Positions 37,234 through 47,903 of a DNA stretch of 64,000 nt are shown one piece after another. The DNA is from Lumbricus terrestris. Taxonomy: Eukaryota > Annelida > Clitellata > Crassiclitellata > Lumbricidae. Under the pieces are notes generated by a model. That model had not been told where the DNA came from. It made no database searches and saw only the letters and a program-made list of their open reading frames with translations. Position numbers and translations under genes: made by a program. Numbering within the stretch: the stretch's first letter is position 1; every line of letters starts with the position of its first letter. Location: the NCBI GenBank assembly GCA_949752735.1, contig OX457041.1:29538900-29602899 (forward strand), read 5' to 3'.

Positions 37234-37861
37234 GATCTGCTCTGTTGTAAAATTTCACATAGACTGGTTGACCTCATTTAAATGCATTTTAATTCCGTTC
37301 TGTAAGCACCACTTACTTTTCTCTGGATCTTTCGCGCTGCATAATAAAATGAAGTGCTTAGAGGTCAAACTGTTCTGTTCGGTCCGGCGCCAGGTGAAAA
37401 TCCGAAGAGATCGAACCGAGGAGGTAGCGGATACAGTACAATACAAAATGTACCCAATATCCTTGCCTCTAACAAAATCTAGAATATCCACAAAATCCAA
37501 TAACGTGTTTTGAAACTGGCAAATAGATGTTGCGCAAGTTATCTATTTTTTTTAGATTACTGCTATCGTTATCTTGTCGATAACAAGCAATGACGACCAG
37601 CAAGTGATAGTAACAGACCGGTTATAATATCATCTTTATTGTTATCTCTATAGTGACTGCCATTGCCGTTCAGCCGTCACGAATCTATAACTGTCACGAT
37701 GACCATTATTAACATCTTCACTATACTTGCAGACATCAGTTTTACCGTAATTGCTTTCTCTATTAACATTGTTGGCGATAGCTATAGTGATAACAACAGC
37801 GATAGCACTATTAACGATTCAAGTGTGTATATGATGAAACATCTCACACTTCTTAAAGGTG

Positions 37862-37870
37862 CTATATAAA
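37862..37870 (+). promoter_or_regulatory. TATA-like box or LINE tail upstream of the receptor gene
   Basis: gctatataaat lies about 160 bp upstream of the receptor start codon. It could serve as a TATA box, but the sequence aaggtgctatataaat also matches the end of L2-type LINEs. In addition, a polypyrimidine-AG (tttcgtttcag, ending 37901) just downstream could be a splice acceptor for an upstream 5' UTR exon. Confidence 0.3.
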
Positions 37871-38021
37871 TAGTCAGCTGACTTTGAAGCTTTCGTTTCA
37901 GACATCTGAAGCTGGATGCATGCTGCGCTGCTCATGAGATCGAAGAAGAAGAGTTTGTTCATTTGAGTCATCTTCAAATGTGACATTTTTCTTGATCGGA
38001 AATCAGACCAATTATAACAAA

Positions 38022-38624
38022 ATGGAAATCGATCTGGAAGGCAACGTCTCCGTCACATGCGACTGCGATGGCAATGAGACTGACCTTGACATGTCCTCCG
38101 ATCTACTGACTGGCTCAGCACCGTCGCACCTCAACCATCACTTCAACCATTCCCTGCTCCAGATGAAGAACGTGACGGGGGTGTTCCTGCTGGAGCAGAG
38201 CATGTTCCTCGTCTCCATCAACGGCTACATCTCCCCTGTCCTCATCTTCATCACCCTCATCACCAACATCCTCATCTGTATCGTCCTCCTCAGACGCAAC
38301 ATGCGCAGTCCCACCAACGCACTGCTCGTCGCCATAGCAACCTCCGACATGCTGACCGGCATCTGGCCTCTGCCGTCCTTCGTCTATTTCTTTGCGATGG
38401 GTCACTACCGCGACTGGGTTCCGCATGACTGGTGCTTCTTCTACTTCTGCACCACTGAATACCTGCCGACGGTATTCCACACGGCCAGCATCTGGCTGAC
38501 TGTGGCCCTCGCAGCACAGAGATACATCTACGTCTGTCATGCACTCAGAGCGAGAGAGATCTGCACGATTCCCAACTTCATCAGAGTCATCATCTGCATC
38601 TTTCTGTTGGCGTTCCTCTCACAG
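38022..38624 (+). CDS. Sex peptide/myoinhibitory peptide receptor-like GPCR, coding exon 1
   Basis: This exon encodes residues 1-201 of a class A G-protein-coupled receptor at the plasma membrane. The ATG at 38022 has a good context (A at -3, G at +4). An in-frame GTG at 37980 is not a plausible eukaryotic start. The extracellular N-terminus has four N-glycosylation sequons (N8, N18, N42, N50). TM1 is about residues 72-90 with the conserved N82, TM2 contains D109 (ATSDML), and C138 is the TM3 cysteine of the conserved disulphide. At the end of TM3 the usual DRY motif is QRY (166-168), in AAQRYIYVCHA, which I recognise as characteristic of SPR/MIP receptors. The exon ends in TM4 (IFLLAFLSQ) at a donor, cag|gtttaa, in phase 0. 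By family analogy it binds a neuropeptide and signals through Gi/o. Its ligand here is unknown. Confidence 0.9.
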
Positions 38625-38645
38625 GTTTAAATATCAGCCGCTATT

Positions 38646-38755
38646 CCATTCATTCATTCGTTCATTCATTTCAAAAATTTATAAAGCGCCCCTTCAAGAA
38701 ATCCACTCACAGGCGCTCCCTGTCCAACCACGGTGAAACAGAAAACTTTTAAGGA
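38646..38755 (-). mobile_element. LINE family B 3' tail in the receptor intron
   Basis: cattcattcattcgttcatt, then aaatttataaagcgccccttcaagaa and ctcacaggcgctccc: the family B tail, TATAAA and stem-loop on the minus strand. Confidence 0.8.
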
Positions 38756-39135
38756 GCCTGTAAAACACTGACGAGTCAACCCTATGTATATGTCTAAATT
38801 GTCTTTATCCAGAGATGAGTCCTGAATGTGAAACGAGGTAGCCTATAGCTGGGTTTCAGTCTCATAAAATTATAGTCAGACTAAATGCGTCTAGGCCTAT
38901 ATACGGTTCGATCTCTTCTGTCGCAGTTTGTCTATAAAGTTAAGGGCTTAAAGTTTACAATAAATTTTATTCTAGGAAACACCAGACTGCCTTGCTCTTA
39001 ACGGTTTGCACTTCGGCATATTTATATGTATGTCGACCAACGGCTACAACACTGCCGCCACCACTACGACAGATATTACGACAACAACACTGACGACGAC
39101 AACAACGACAACTACTACCAATGTGAATAATGACA

Positions 39136-39343
<208 letters not shown>

Positions 39344-39397
39344 TGATAGCGTTGACTTTGTAGCGATGTAGTAACTTGTTGGTGTTGTTGTTCGTAG

Positions 39398-40126
39398 GTC
39401 TGTCGTTTCCTGGAGAACGACTACCACCCGTCTTCGCTGACCTCCATCGTTGATCCATCCCGTCTCATCGTCGCCTGTCAAACGACCCTCGCTCCCTTCG
39501 TCCAGCTGAACGTCAACGTCTACTTCAACTTCTACTACTGGTTCCGTGTCATCTTCATCCACCTCGTCCCATGCACCTCGCTCGTCGTCCTCAACGGTCT
39601 GCTCCTCAACGCCATGAAGATGGCGCAGGTGAGGCGTGAACAGCTACTCATGCAGAACCGTCGATCGGAGTCGCGACGTCTGGCGGAGAACAACTGCACG
39701 ACGATGATGCTCGTGCATGTCGTCGGTGTCTTCCTCATCGTCGAATTCCCGCTGGCCATTGTTCTCATCATCCTCATTGTTCAGAACACGTTCGATCTGT
39801 CGCTGATCGATAAGAGCTCTGGTCAGATCGCCACCTGGTTCATCAATCTCTTCATCCTCCTCAGCTATCCCATCAACTTCTTCATCTACTGCGGGATGAG
39901 TCGACAGTTCCGGGCAACGTTCCGATCGATGTTCTGCGGCAGCGTCGGAGCAGATAAGAAGAACGCCGACAAAGACAACACGCAGTATCTGTCGCTCGTC
40001 AGTGATAACAATGGAGGAGGAGGAGGAGGAGGAGGAGGAGGAGGAGGAGGAGGAGGAGCAGGTGGGGCAGGTGGGGCAGGTGGAGCAGGTGGGGCTGGGG
40101 GAGGGGGCAGAACGACGACGCTGTAG
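39398..40126 (+). CDS. Sex peptide/myoinhibitory peptide receptor-like GPCR, coding exon 2
   Basis: This exon encodes residues 202-443 and a TAG stop at 40124-40126. It begins in extracellular loop 2 (VCRFLENDYH), where C228 probably pairs with C138. TM5 follows (YYWFRVIFIHLVPC, then LVVLN). Intracellular loop 3 is basic (about 275-298), followed by ENNCTTMMLVHVVGVFLIVE, where the NCTT-ML pattern is typical of SPR. TM6 carries the E-F-P triplet (317-319). TM7 ends SYPINFFIYCGMSRQFR, the family's variant of NPxxY plus helix 8. The total of 443 residues is close to Drosophila SPR (about 435). The C-terminal tail is odd: a run of about 15 Gly from a (GGA)n tract, then GGA repeats ending GRTTTL. 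No AATAAA is visible in the next 250 bp. The sequence has no stop or frameshift and appears functional. Confidence 0.9.
   Translation, partial: VCRFLENDYHPSSLTSIVDPSRLIVACQTTLAPFVQLNVNVYFNFYYWFRVIFIHLVPCTSLVVLNGLLLNAMKMAQVRREQLLMQNRRSESRRLAENNCTTMMLVHVVGVFLIVEFPLAIVLIILIVQNTFDLSLIDKSSGQIATWFINLFILLSYPINFFIYCGMSRQFRATFRSMFCGSVGADKKNADKDNTQYLSLVSDNNGGGGGGGGGGGGGGGAGGAGGAGGAGGAGGGGRTTTL
40014..40104 (+). repeat. (GGA)n coding microsatellite
   Basis: A GGA run followed by gcaggtggg repeats inside the receptor's last exon, encoding poly-Gly and a GGA tail. Length polymorphism between alleles is likely. Confidence 0.93.
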
Positions 40127-40309
40127 AACACGAATGAACCGTTCAACGATCAACGACCAATGTCCAGTATAGAAACTCATAGGAACGACGACTCTTATTC
40201 TGTTTAATTATTCTCGATTTAACGAGGAATTCGTCTCAAAGGTTGTAGGCAGCTCTCCGGTGCAACTCATGCAAACAGTTTGACAATGCTGTCGGCATAG
40301 ATTTGTGTT

Positions 40310-40364
40310 ACAACCCAAGATTCGAACTCGGGTCACAGATGAGAGAATTCGACGCGGTAATCAA
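40310..40364 (-). mobile_element. Possible tRNA-derived SINE fragment
   Basis: The minus strand reads cgagttcgaatcttgg, a B-box-like T-arm sequence in which the flanking stem pairs only partly. No complete tRNA cloverleaf can be drawn, so a SINE remnant is more likely than a tRNA gene. Confidence 0.4.
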
Positions 40365-41555
40365 TTAGACAAGGCTTGGAATTCTAAAAGGGCTCTAGAA
40401 ATCACTGTTAGAAGCAAATCATGTAACAATTTGCTAACCGGTGTTTCTAGACTAATTTGACCCTGCTGAAAACGAAAATCGCTGTTAGCAAGCTGGATTT
40501 TTGGCCGTTCAATGGGAAAACAAGATGGCGGACAAAATGGCGGTCAGTTGCTTCAAATGGCTATAAGTAAAGTATTGTATGTGACAGGAACACGATTTTA
40601 GACTCTAAATTAAGATTATAGGGTGCAAGGAATACAATGGAACCAAATACACATATGTAGCACTGCAAGAAAATCAAAATGGCGGACAAAATGGCGGCCA
40701 GAATCTTAAAATGGCTGTAAGTGAAGTTATGCATGCAGTGGAATCATGATTTCAGGGTCTAAATCAACATTTTCGAGGTCAAGGAATGCAATGGAAGCAA
40801 GGTAACATATGTGGCATTGCACGGAAACCAAGATGGCGGACAAAATGGCGGACAAAATCTTAAAATGGCCATAAGTGAAGACATATATGCAACTAAATCA
40901 TGATTTCAGGTTCTAAATCAACATTTTCGAGGTCAAGGAATGCAATGGAAGCAAGGTAACATATGTGGCATTGCACGGAAACCAAGATGGCGGACAAAAT
41001 GGCCGACAAAATCTTAAAATGGCCATAAGTGAAGACATAATTATATGCAACTAAATCATGATTTCAGGGTCTAAATCAACATTTTCAAGGTCAAGGCATG
41101 TGATGAAACCAATGTCACATATATAGCACTGCCTGGAAACCAAAATGGCGATCAAAATGGCAGCAAGAATTTCAAAATGGATGTTAGTGAAGTCATGCAT
41201 GCAATGGGAACTTGATTAAAAAATTTTGCCAGGTCTTTGCAAAATGGTATCTGAGACCTCTGCAGTTGAATTTATCTACAATGTTCCCTTATTTGACTAG
41301 ATATGATCATTCAAATTATCGCAATGCCTTCAGGAAGTCTTAAACCAAGGAGTGTTCTTCAAAAGAACACTGACAAAATTAAAAAGGAAGATTTGCATAT
41401 CATGCAGTGCCTTATTACATCGTATCAAGCTGACTGTCCCATGGATCTGAAAACACGATTGTGCCATGGACTTTTCTCAAAACCAATGGGATTGGATTCT
41501 CTCTGCAAAAGCAACTTGTCCAGTCCGTATTTCTATAGCAGAGGCATATCATTTG

Positions 41556-41975
41556 TTTATTTAGAATATTTTACGTAGTGCCTCTTCAAGGTGGGCTGCC
41601 CGGAATCGCCCCCCAATTAACCACAACTAACTAGGACAGTTTTTTTATTCTTAAGGAACAGAGTGGAGTGACCCATGGGCGTGCAATAGACGCTGTGAAA
41701 AGGGGTTGGCTATTCCCATTCTAGATTTTAGAACCAGCTACACAGAATGAAAGGTGATGTCAAATAGCAGACCGCGAGTGAACCAGCTCAGCTTGGTCCG
41801 CCAACTGAAGAGTAGATCGACGCTGGACATCCGAGGTTGAAAAACAGAGTTCTTTCAGACATAGTGGGACTATAGCCTAGTCCATCAAGGCACTACCTAA
41901 GCAACACAGAGAGCCTGCAGGCAATCCGCTGCGGGAAAGGGAGCTAATGCAAGACATCCCGCATATTGTATGAGA
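41556..41975 (-). mobile_element. LINE family B fragment nested in the foldback-like element
   Basis: gtagtgcctcttcaagg marks the 3' stem-loop end. Further on, aatccgctgcgggaaaggga and aagacatcccgcatat match the region encoding the LHWLPV block at 15.9 kb. It is strongly degraded. Confidence 0.65.
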
Positions 41976-42713
41976 CATGACCAAATATTGTGATATGCCC
42001 ATAGGCTAAGTCAAGACACAGTTCATCCGACCTGCTGCAGACAAATTATTGTAGGACAAGCAATGGTTCAAGCAATAGGGAACCTCCAAACGCGAAGACA
42101 GTTGGTGACCTGACAGGTATACAGTGGATACCTGTGTACAGGTAGTCTACTTTCGATTGGTTACAAGAGGGTTAATAATTATTGCCTTCGATAGATATAG
42201 TGGACATTGCTTTTAAAAAGTGAAAGCGTACAGAAAATAACAACCACAACTCTGCCACTGTGTGGAGTCCTGAAATACTCTGTTGTCGGAAAATTGGATG
42301 AATGTCCTTGGTATGCTTGAAAGAAAGACTGATCTAGCTTCATTCCTGTCCATTCAGCTCTCAGCAGCCACATTTGGAGATATGGACTAGAGCGGTTGCT
42401 GGTGGTTACGTGAAAAAAGGTGTTGTCCACTGCCGGGTCATATGTGTTTGCTTTATATTTAACGGTGTTTTGGTGATGGCAGAAACATCAGCGGAACAGA
42501 AGCTCATCCAATTCACGTAACTATGAAGAATTGATCGAGTGGCCTTCATGCTACAACTGGATGTGATTTGACATATTTAGCAGGAATGAGCTGAAAGAAT
42601 GCTTGAATAAACTACTTGAAAGTTCCCACTTACTTTCTACATTTGGAACATTCCCTTATGAGCTCATTACCAAACTGTCAGTTTGGAAAGGCCTATTTTT
42701 TACTAGATATTGA

Positions 42714-42926
42714 TGTTCAGATATCATCCTCATCTTCATCAGATGGAGTGTGGTGGAAGAAAGTAATCTTTACCAGTGTGTGCCAAAGCCACATTATAGA
42801 GTTTGTCTAGGCTACAGCAAATCATGTGAAGTTGACAAATGTAGCATCAGACCCTGCTGCTATCGAAGTGCGATCTTGTCATGTGCACTCAGGTGCAATT
42901 GCATTGACTGCAACAAGGCCTGAATT
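42714..42926 (+). pseudogene. Cysteine-rich C-terminal coding remnant of a transposon protein
   Basis: An open frame without a start, too short for a normal ORF scan, ends at a TGA at 42924-42926. It has a dense cysteine pattern: C-x8-C-x6-C-x4-C-x4-CC-x6-C-x3-C-x-C-x2-C, ending CNCIDCNKA. The spacing recalls the second half of CXC (tesmin/TSO1-like) zinc-binding domains that occur at the C-termini of some transposon-derived proteins. Its position at the centre of the foldback-like element suggests it was part of that element's own protein, but this is inference. Upstream frames on the same strand (41303-41578, 42616-42810) show no motif that I recognise. Confidence 0.4.
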
Positions 42927-44005
42927 GACTCTACGGTACCCTATATCCGTCAAGTCATGAAAAGTTGAAACCATTGATACGTCAAGTTATGAAACATTCA
43001 AGCATGCATATTGTATATACATAAAGCCAGCAATAGTTAAACTGCAGTCCAGTCATAGGCTACTAAAAATTTCCACTATAGGTATGACAATTTCACTGCA
43101 TAACACTGCATGTGATTTTGTTTTAAGCATATGACCTGGAAATTACTAGTCCAGACTGAAATCTAGTCTCCATCGTATATGTTCAAGACATCACTCATAG
43201 GCAGTTGAAGTTTTTGTCCACCATTTTGGTTTTTTGGTTTTCTGGCAGTGTCACATAATATATTCAGTGCCTTTAATTTCACTTTCCCTAATTCCGAAAA
43301 TTATCATTTACATTCTGAATTGATGTATTCATTAGATACAGAAATTCATTAACAGCCAATTCAAGAATCTGGCCGCCATTTTGGCCGCCATTTTGGTGTC
43401 CAGGCAGTGCTATATATGCGACATTGGTTTCATCACATGCCTTGACCTCGAAAATGTTGATCTAGACCCTGAAATCATAATTTAGTTGCATATAATGTCT
43501 TCACTTATGGCCATTTTAAGATTTTTGTCGGCCATTTTGTCCGCCATCTTGGTGTCCGTGCAATGCCACATATGTTACCTTGCTTCCATTGCATTCCTTG
43601 ACCCCGAAAATGTTGATTTAGACCCTGAAATCATGATTCCACTGCATGCATAACTTCACTTACAGCCATTTTAAGATTCTGGCCGCCATTTTGTCCGCCA
43701 TTTTGATTTTCTTGCAGTGCTACATATGTGTATTTGGTTCCATTGTATTCCTTGCACCCTATAATCTTAATTTAGAGTCTAAAATCGTGTTCCTGTCACA
43801 TACAATACTTTACTTATAGCCATTTGAAGCAACTGACCGCCATTTTGTCCGCCATCTTGTTTTCCCATTGAACGGCCAAAAATCCAGCTTGCTAACAGCG
43901 ATTTTCGTTTTCAGCAGGGTCAAATTAGTCTAGAAACACCGGTTAGCAAATTGTTACATGATTTGCTTCTAGAAGTGCCATTTTGAGATTCCAAGCCTGG
44001 TCTAA

Positions 44006-45414
44006 ATAGGACATTCGCATCTTTGTACAACAGAAGGTCCAATAAGTTACAGACCGCATATTCTAATAAGCCACCCCTGTGGACTGATGCGTCGATCAAA
44101 AGGTTGAATCAGATTTTAACGCAAACTTATTATTGGGACTCTAAGTCTCTCATTATAGTGCGACACATGATCATTATGTCTCTCAGTCACAGAATAATTG
44201 TAGTGAGAAGGTAATCATAGTTTATATTATTAGCAGCTAAGTTGTTGTTGTGACGAGTCAACGTTTCGAATGTCATTTGCGATAATTATCTGATGGCTTA
44301 ACGACAGTAAATCTTTGATTGACAGTCTGTCTGTATGAACTGTATGAACTAATCACAAATTGCGATTTCAATTTGATTATATCACCGACCACGGTACCCG
44401 TTTACTAAATGACTTAATCGTAATTCATTGGCAGGTGCGGTTCTGCGTTGTGCAAAGTATAGGCTACCGCATCACTTTTATTTTGTAGTTGTTAATCAAG
44501 ACAGATATACGCCTAATTATAATTATATACGGTGATTTGCTTCATGATGTCATGATTTTGATGAGCAGTTGTGTTAGACTTTCAGCGTATGATTAGGCCT
44601 AGTAATCACTTTCTCCTAGCAATAACTTCAGCCTGTAATTAAATTATTAGAAAATATTAAATGAATAGCCCTAGGCCTACTATTCGCAACATAGACCCAT
44701 TCAGTAGTCTAGCGAACCACAGGCCGATATATAGCAATCTTTAACATCAGATAAATTTTTCTAAATATAAATTAAGAGCCTATCCTTAGTTTCAACTGGT
44801 TTAGATGGTTTTTAAACATGTAGGCCTATTCGTTTATTTGTAAGCCAACAAATGTAGTGATGTCAGATTTCACAATAATCATTTTAGCTTCGAATCCAGT
44901 GAATTGTACTCTAATAAAATTGCCACCTCGGCCTACGTAGGCCTACTAGAAAATCATTGGAACTAGATGTTCACAAGTAATAATTGATTCTACAGCAAAC
45001 GCTGCGTTAAACGGCTCAATGCCTCACGACCTACAAATCACGAACATTTTAAGTGTTCTTTGTCATGGGACTTCTCCAACTTATCAAGATACTAACACGA
45101 AAGTACCAAGACAATTATCTGCAACTATGGAAAATTCTACTAGGACACTTAATGACTGGATCCCCGATCCCATAATGATTATATACATTAGCCTAAATAT
45201 ATAGGCCTATTCTTTCGATTCGTAGAAACACTGAGGAATTACATGCATCTCAGGTAAAGAGAAATAATAACATTATTTTGCACTGACACATATACAGTAT
45301 ACGCAGTAAGATTAATGATGATAATGCTATTAACAGATGACAAGAAGTTGAACAAGAAGAGTGGACTTTCACGTAATTGCCACCTGCAAGGAGGCTGCAC
45401 CTAATTCACCTATA
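44006..45414. other. Intergenic, no gene recognised
   Basis: AT-rich with at least five TAGGCCTA palindromes (about 44596 to 45202). No supported coding region. Confidence 0.45.
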
Positions 45415-45422
45415 AGCCTACT

Positions 45423-45557
45423 CAGGGCTGAAAGTGGTCTGAAAAAATTGCCGGGTCTCTTTAGGCCAGAAGGTGCTAATTATGAGTGTTTATTCAAGTG
45501 CCAAAGAATTAATGCCGGGTCTGAGACCCGGACAGACCCGGCTCACTTTCAGCCCTG
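45423..45557. mobile_element. hAT-like MITE, 135 bp, perfect 14-bp TIRs and 8-bp TSD
   Basis: The left end cagggctgaaagtg is exactly the reverse complement of the right end cactttcagccctg. The 8-bp direct repeat agcctact lies at 45415-45422 and 45558-45565. The interior has a gccgggtctgagacccgg palindrome. Confidence 0.92.
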
Positions 45558-45604
45558 AGCCTACTACTGATTCTAATCACCCTTAATAATGGAGTACAAC
45601 GTTG

Positions 45605-45690
45605 AGTCGGCCTTAAGGGAGTTGCTGGGTATCGAACCCGCATCTTTCACATCGTCGTGTATATTTAACCATTACCTGTCATACAGTCTT
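45605..45690 (-). mobile_element. Possible tRNA-derived SINE head
   Basis: The minus strand has a perfect pol III B box, ggttcgatacc (plus-strand 45628-45638). Anticodon and acceptor stems of a tRNA cannot be formed convincingly, so a tRNA-derived SINE is more likely than a tRNA gene. Confidence 0.4.
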
Positions 45691-46739
45691 CATGTTTAAG
45701 CTTCAATCGATGGCGCCGACCAATTTGAGCAAATTATTAAGTGAAGACCTTTCTCAAAGTCACCATCACAATGATCACATCAACCGAATCTGCAACATTA
45801 AAAAATATACAGTCTGTGAACTTTCACAGAGCTACCGAAGCACGACAGTTCTGATGATAACAGCTGCGCAGTATATAATATATCCTAAGCAAATATATAT
45901 ATATATAATGATAAATTTGATGTTTGTGACGAACACGAAATGAATCCGTGAAAGCAGAAACTGGTTCATCATCCGACGATTGTCGATGGTTGAACCCCCC
46001 CCCACCCGTTGCAAGATGTCCATTGCATCTCTCATTGACCCACTGTGACACCCAATCCGTTGCTGCTTTCTTCTCCTTCTCACTTTCATACATGTAGCCT
46101 ATACATAGACCTCTTTTGTATCTTGTTTCACTGGCGATGCATATTCCGTGAACCTTTCCTTTTTCCAGACTTTGTTGCATGCGTCAAAAACACGACAATG
46201 ACTCTTCTCACGTTGACTAACTGATATTAACGGAGCTTCTATTCAATCTATTCAGTCTGTCCACATCGCGTAATGACCATATTGTGATAAATCAATTATT
46301 ACCTTGACCCCTCATTCTCATTATATTCAACCCTAGTCGTCGGAGTCAGTGGTTCAGCAATTACTGACTGACCTAATGAGTTGCTGGCAACTTGGTCGAT
46401 GATAAATATGATTGTGTATACGTTGAAGCCAAGGCTGAATCCAACGACGCGATGTCAAGTGCCTAGTACTAGAGCGCGGCGCCGTACAGCTGACATTTTG
46501 TAGGTACCGTCGCATATCAAGTTTGCATAATAAAACTCATTTGAGATGTGACTTAATAAAACCACTTTTTTGCCAGTTTTACTGCTTTATGTTTTTGAAT
46601 CGTCAAAAAAAAACAGTGGGTGGACTCACTAAAAGTGATATAACTTTTGTTCTGTTTGAAATATTTAGGTGAAATTTGGATATATTGTAGTCTACGTAGA
46701 CTAAACATAAATTTCCTAGGCAGAAATCGAGGCAAATTT
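45691..46739. other. Intergenic, no gene recognised
   Basis: No recognised feature. The open frames on the minus strand at 45824-46180 have no known motif. Confidence 0.4.
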
Positions 46740-47215
46740 TGGGATATGACCAATAAACCGAGCAGCAGAGGCTGCAGAGCGCACGACTCGGTCAAGACGA
46801 CCTATTAAGCTAGATGGGTGACCAGCAAGAACTGAGCAGCAATTATCAATTCTGCTGGTTATGAAGGCGTGGACAAGGACCACAGCGGCATCATGAGATA
46901 GGGACCGTATGACAACACGCAACTGGCGGAGCTGGTAATAGCATCTTCGCGTTACTAGGTTGACATTCAGTGAGAAACTGAGTTCTTGGTCAAGATCGCG
47001 GACGGTATGACTCCGTATGAGAGAAAGCAATATGGGGGAAGGTCTGAGCCAAAAGGTGCATGTCTAGACTATAGAGTCAACTGTCTGCGACCGCCAAGTC
47101 AAATGAATCGGGTTTTGGATGGATTCAACAGCAAACGATTCGAAGCCAGAAATGGCATCTATGGCAGCGTACATCAGCCCAACAGAGTAAACTGCATCTG
47201 TTGCACGAAGTGAAC
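46740..47215 (-). mobile_element. LINE family B fragment, reverse transcriptase region
   Basis: The minus strand reads, with frameshifts, [10 protein letters not shown] (near 47110), then HTVRDLDQELSFSLNVNLVT, CYYQLRQLRVVIRSLSHD, LVHAFITSRIDNCCSVLAG, LIGRLDRVVRSAA. It is the same family as 15.5-16.1 kb but extends further towards the RT core. It lacks the 3' end. The left boundary is approximate, and the right boundary adjoins the CATC array. Confidence 0.82.
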
Positions 47216-47226
47216 ATGGGCCTATA

Positions 47227-47462
47227 TGCTTGTATCCATCCATCCATCCATCCATCCATCCATCCATCCATCCATCCATCCATCCATCCATCCATCCATC
47301 CATCCATCCATCCATCCATCCATCCATCCATCCATCCATCCATCCATCCATCCATCCATCCATCCATCCATCCATCCATCCATCCATCCATCCATCCATC
47401 CATCCATCCATACATCCATCCATCCATCCATCCATACATACATACATACATACATCCATCCA
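47227..47462. repeat. (CATC)n microsatellite, about 230 bp
   Basis: A nearly pure CATC array ending in CATA units. It creates IHPS and WMDG pseudo-ORFs. Confidence 0.97.
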
Positions 47463-47712
47463 CACATTCCTTCACCCATATTTCTATCCATTTACCCAAC
47501 AAACCATCAATATATCCAGCCCTAAATTAATCTATTCTGCCCTGATTTCATGTTCCTTTGTATGCCTTCTATACCATCTCGGCCTCACCCGATGCAGGTA
47601 TCTCTCGCCTCTCAATTCATCTGTCTATCAAAGTTTTTCTCAGCTGAACCACATAATTATATTAAACATCCTTATAGGTCTACTTCCCATAGATTACGTC
47701 CTGATCGGACGC

Positions 47713-47720
47713 TATAAAAG
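47713..47720 (+). promoter_or_regulatory. TATA box candidate
   Basis: tataaaag within ggacgctataaaaggcg is a near-consensus TATA box. The ATG of a short open frame lies 43 bp downstream of it, in sequence GC-richer than its surroundings. LINE ends with gcgctatataaa are common here, so a chance or repeat-derived match is possible. Confidence 0.35.
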
Positions 47721-47762
47721 GCGTTGCCTTCCGACCGCAAACGGCGCACAAATCACAACAAG

Positions 47763-47903
47763 ATGGCGATCGTTGCGAGCGCTGGGCAAGCGCTGAGCGA
47801 GAGAAAAGCGCTGCGTCTGATTCCATTAGCCAGCGAATGGGGGATTTCGCTTAGCACAGCGGTCGATAAACAATCGTCTTATGCAAAAGCGTCGCTGCAT
47901 TAA
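47763..47903 (+). CDS. Short open frame of 46 codons behind a TATA box, unknown
   Basis: The ATG at 47763 (aagATGg, A at -3 and G at +4, a strong context) opens a 46-residue frame that ends with TAA at 47901-47903. It is rich in Ala, Ser and Leu with several basic residues (SERKALRL) and no membrane segment or motif that I recognise. Codons GCG, AGC and CTG are frequent, unlike the AT-rich surroundings. It is preceded by a TATA box candidate at 47713-47720. It may be a small gene, the first exon of a longer one (a possible donor was not identified), or chance. Confidence 0.25.
   Translation: MAIVASAGQALSERKALRLIPLASEWGISLSTAVDKQSSYAKASLH

Larger units (their letters stand above)
40365..44005. 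mobile_element. Foldback-like element with arms of about 860 bp made of five ~155-bp repeats
   Basis: The left arm (about 40365-41230) and right arm (about 43150-44005) are inverted copies of each other. The outer ends are ttagacaaggcttggaat and attccaagcctggtctaa (reverse complement differing at a base or two). Both continue through gcaaatcatgtaacaatttg and the segment aaaatcgctgttagcaagct. Each arm then contains five units of about 155 bp, marked by paired atggcgg motifs (left arm at 40521, 40675, 40829, 40983, 41141; right arm, inverted, near 43838, 43684, 43532, 43377, 43220). The inner units are more diverged. The centre (41231-43149) holds a nested LINE fragment and a cysteine-rich coding remnant. 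No clear target-site duplication was found. The architecture (long TIRs with internal tandem units) is that of Foldback-type elements. The AGGCTTGG termini would also fit a hAT-related origin. Confidence 0.85.

Noticed and set aside
37980..38021. GTG-initiated extension of the receptor N-terminus
   Set aside because: In a metazoan gene a GTG start is not credible. The ATG at 38022 has a strong context and gives the expected N-terminus with glycosylation sites.
45605..45690. Possible tRNA gene on the minus strand
   Set aside because: A perfect B box is present but acceptor and anticodon stems do not pair, so a SINE head is a better reading.
47064..47796. IHPS and WMDG repeat frames
   Set aside because: They derive from the (CATC)n array. 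The part that has real sequence is LINE family B.
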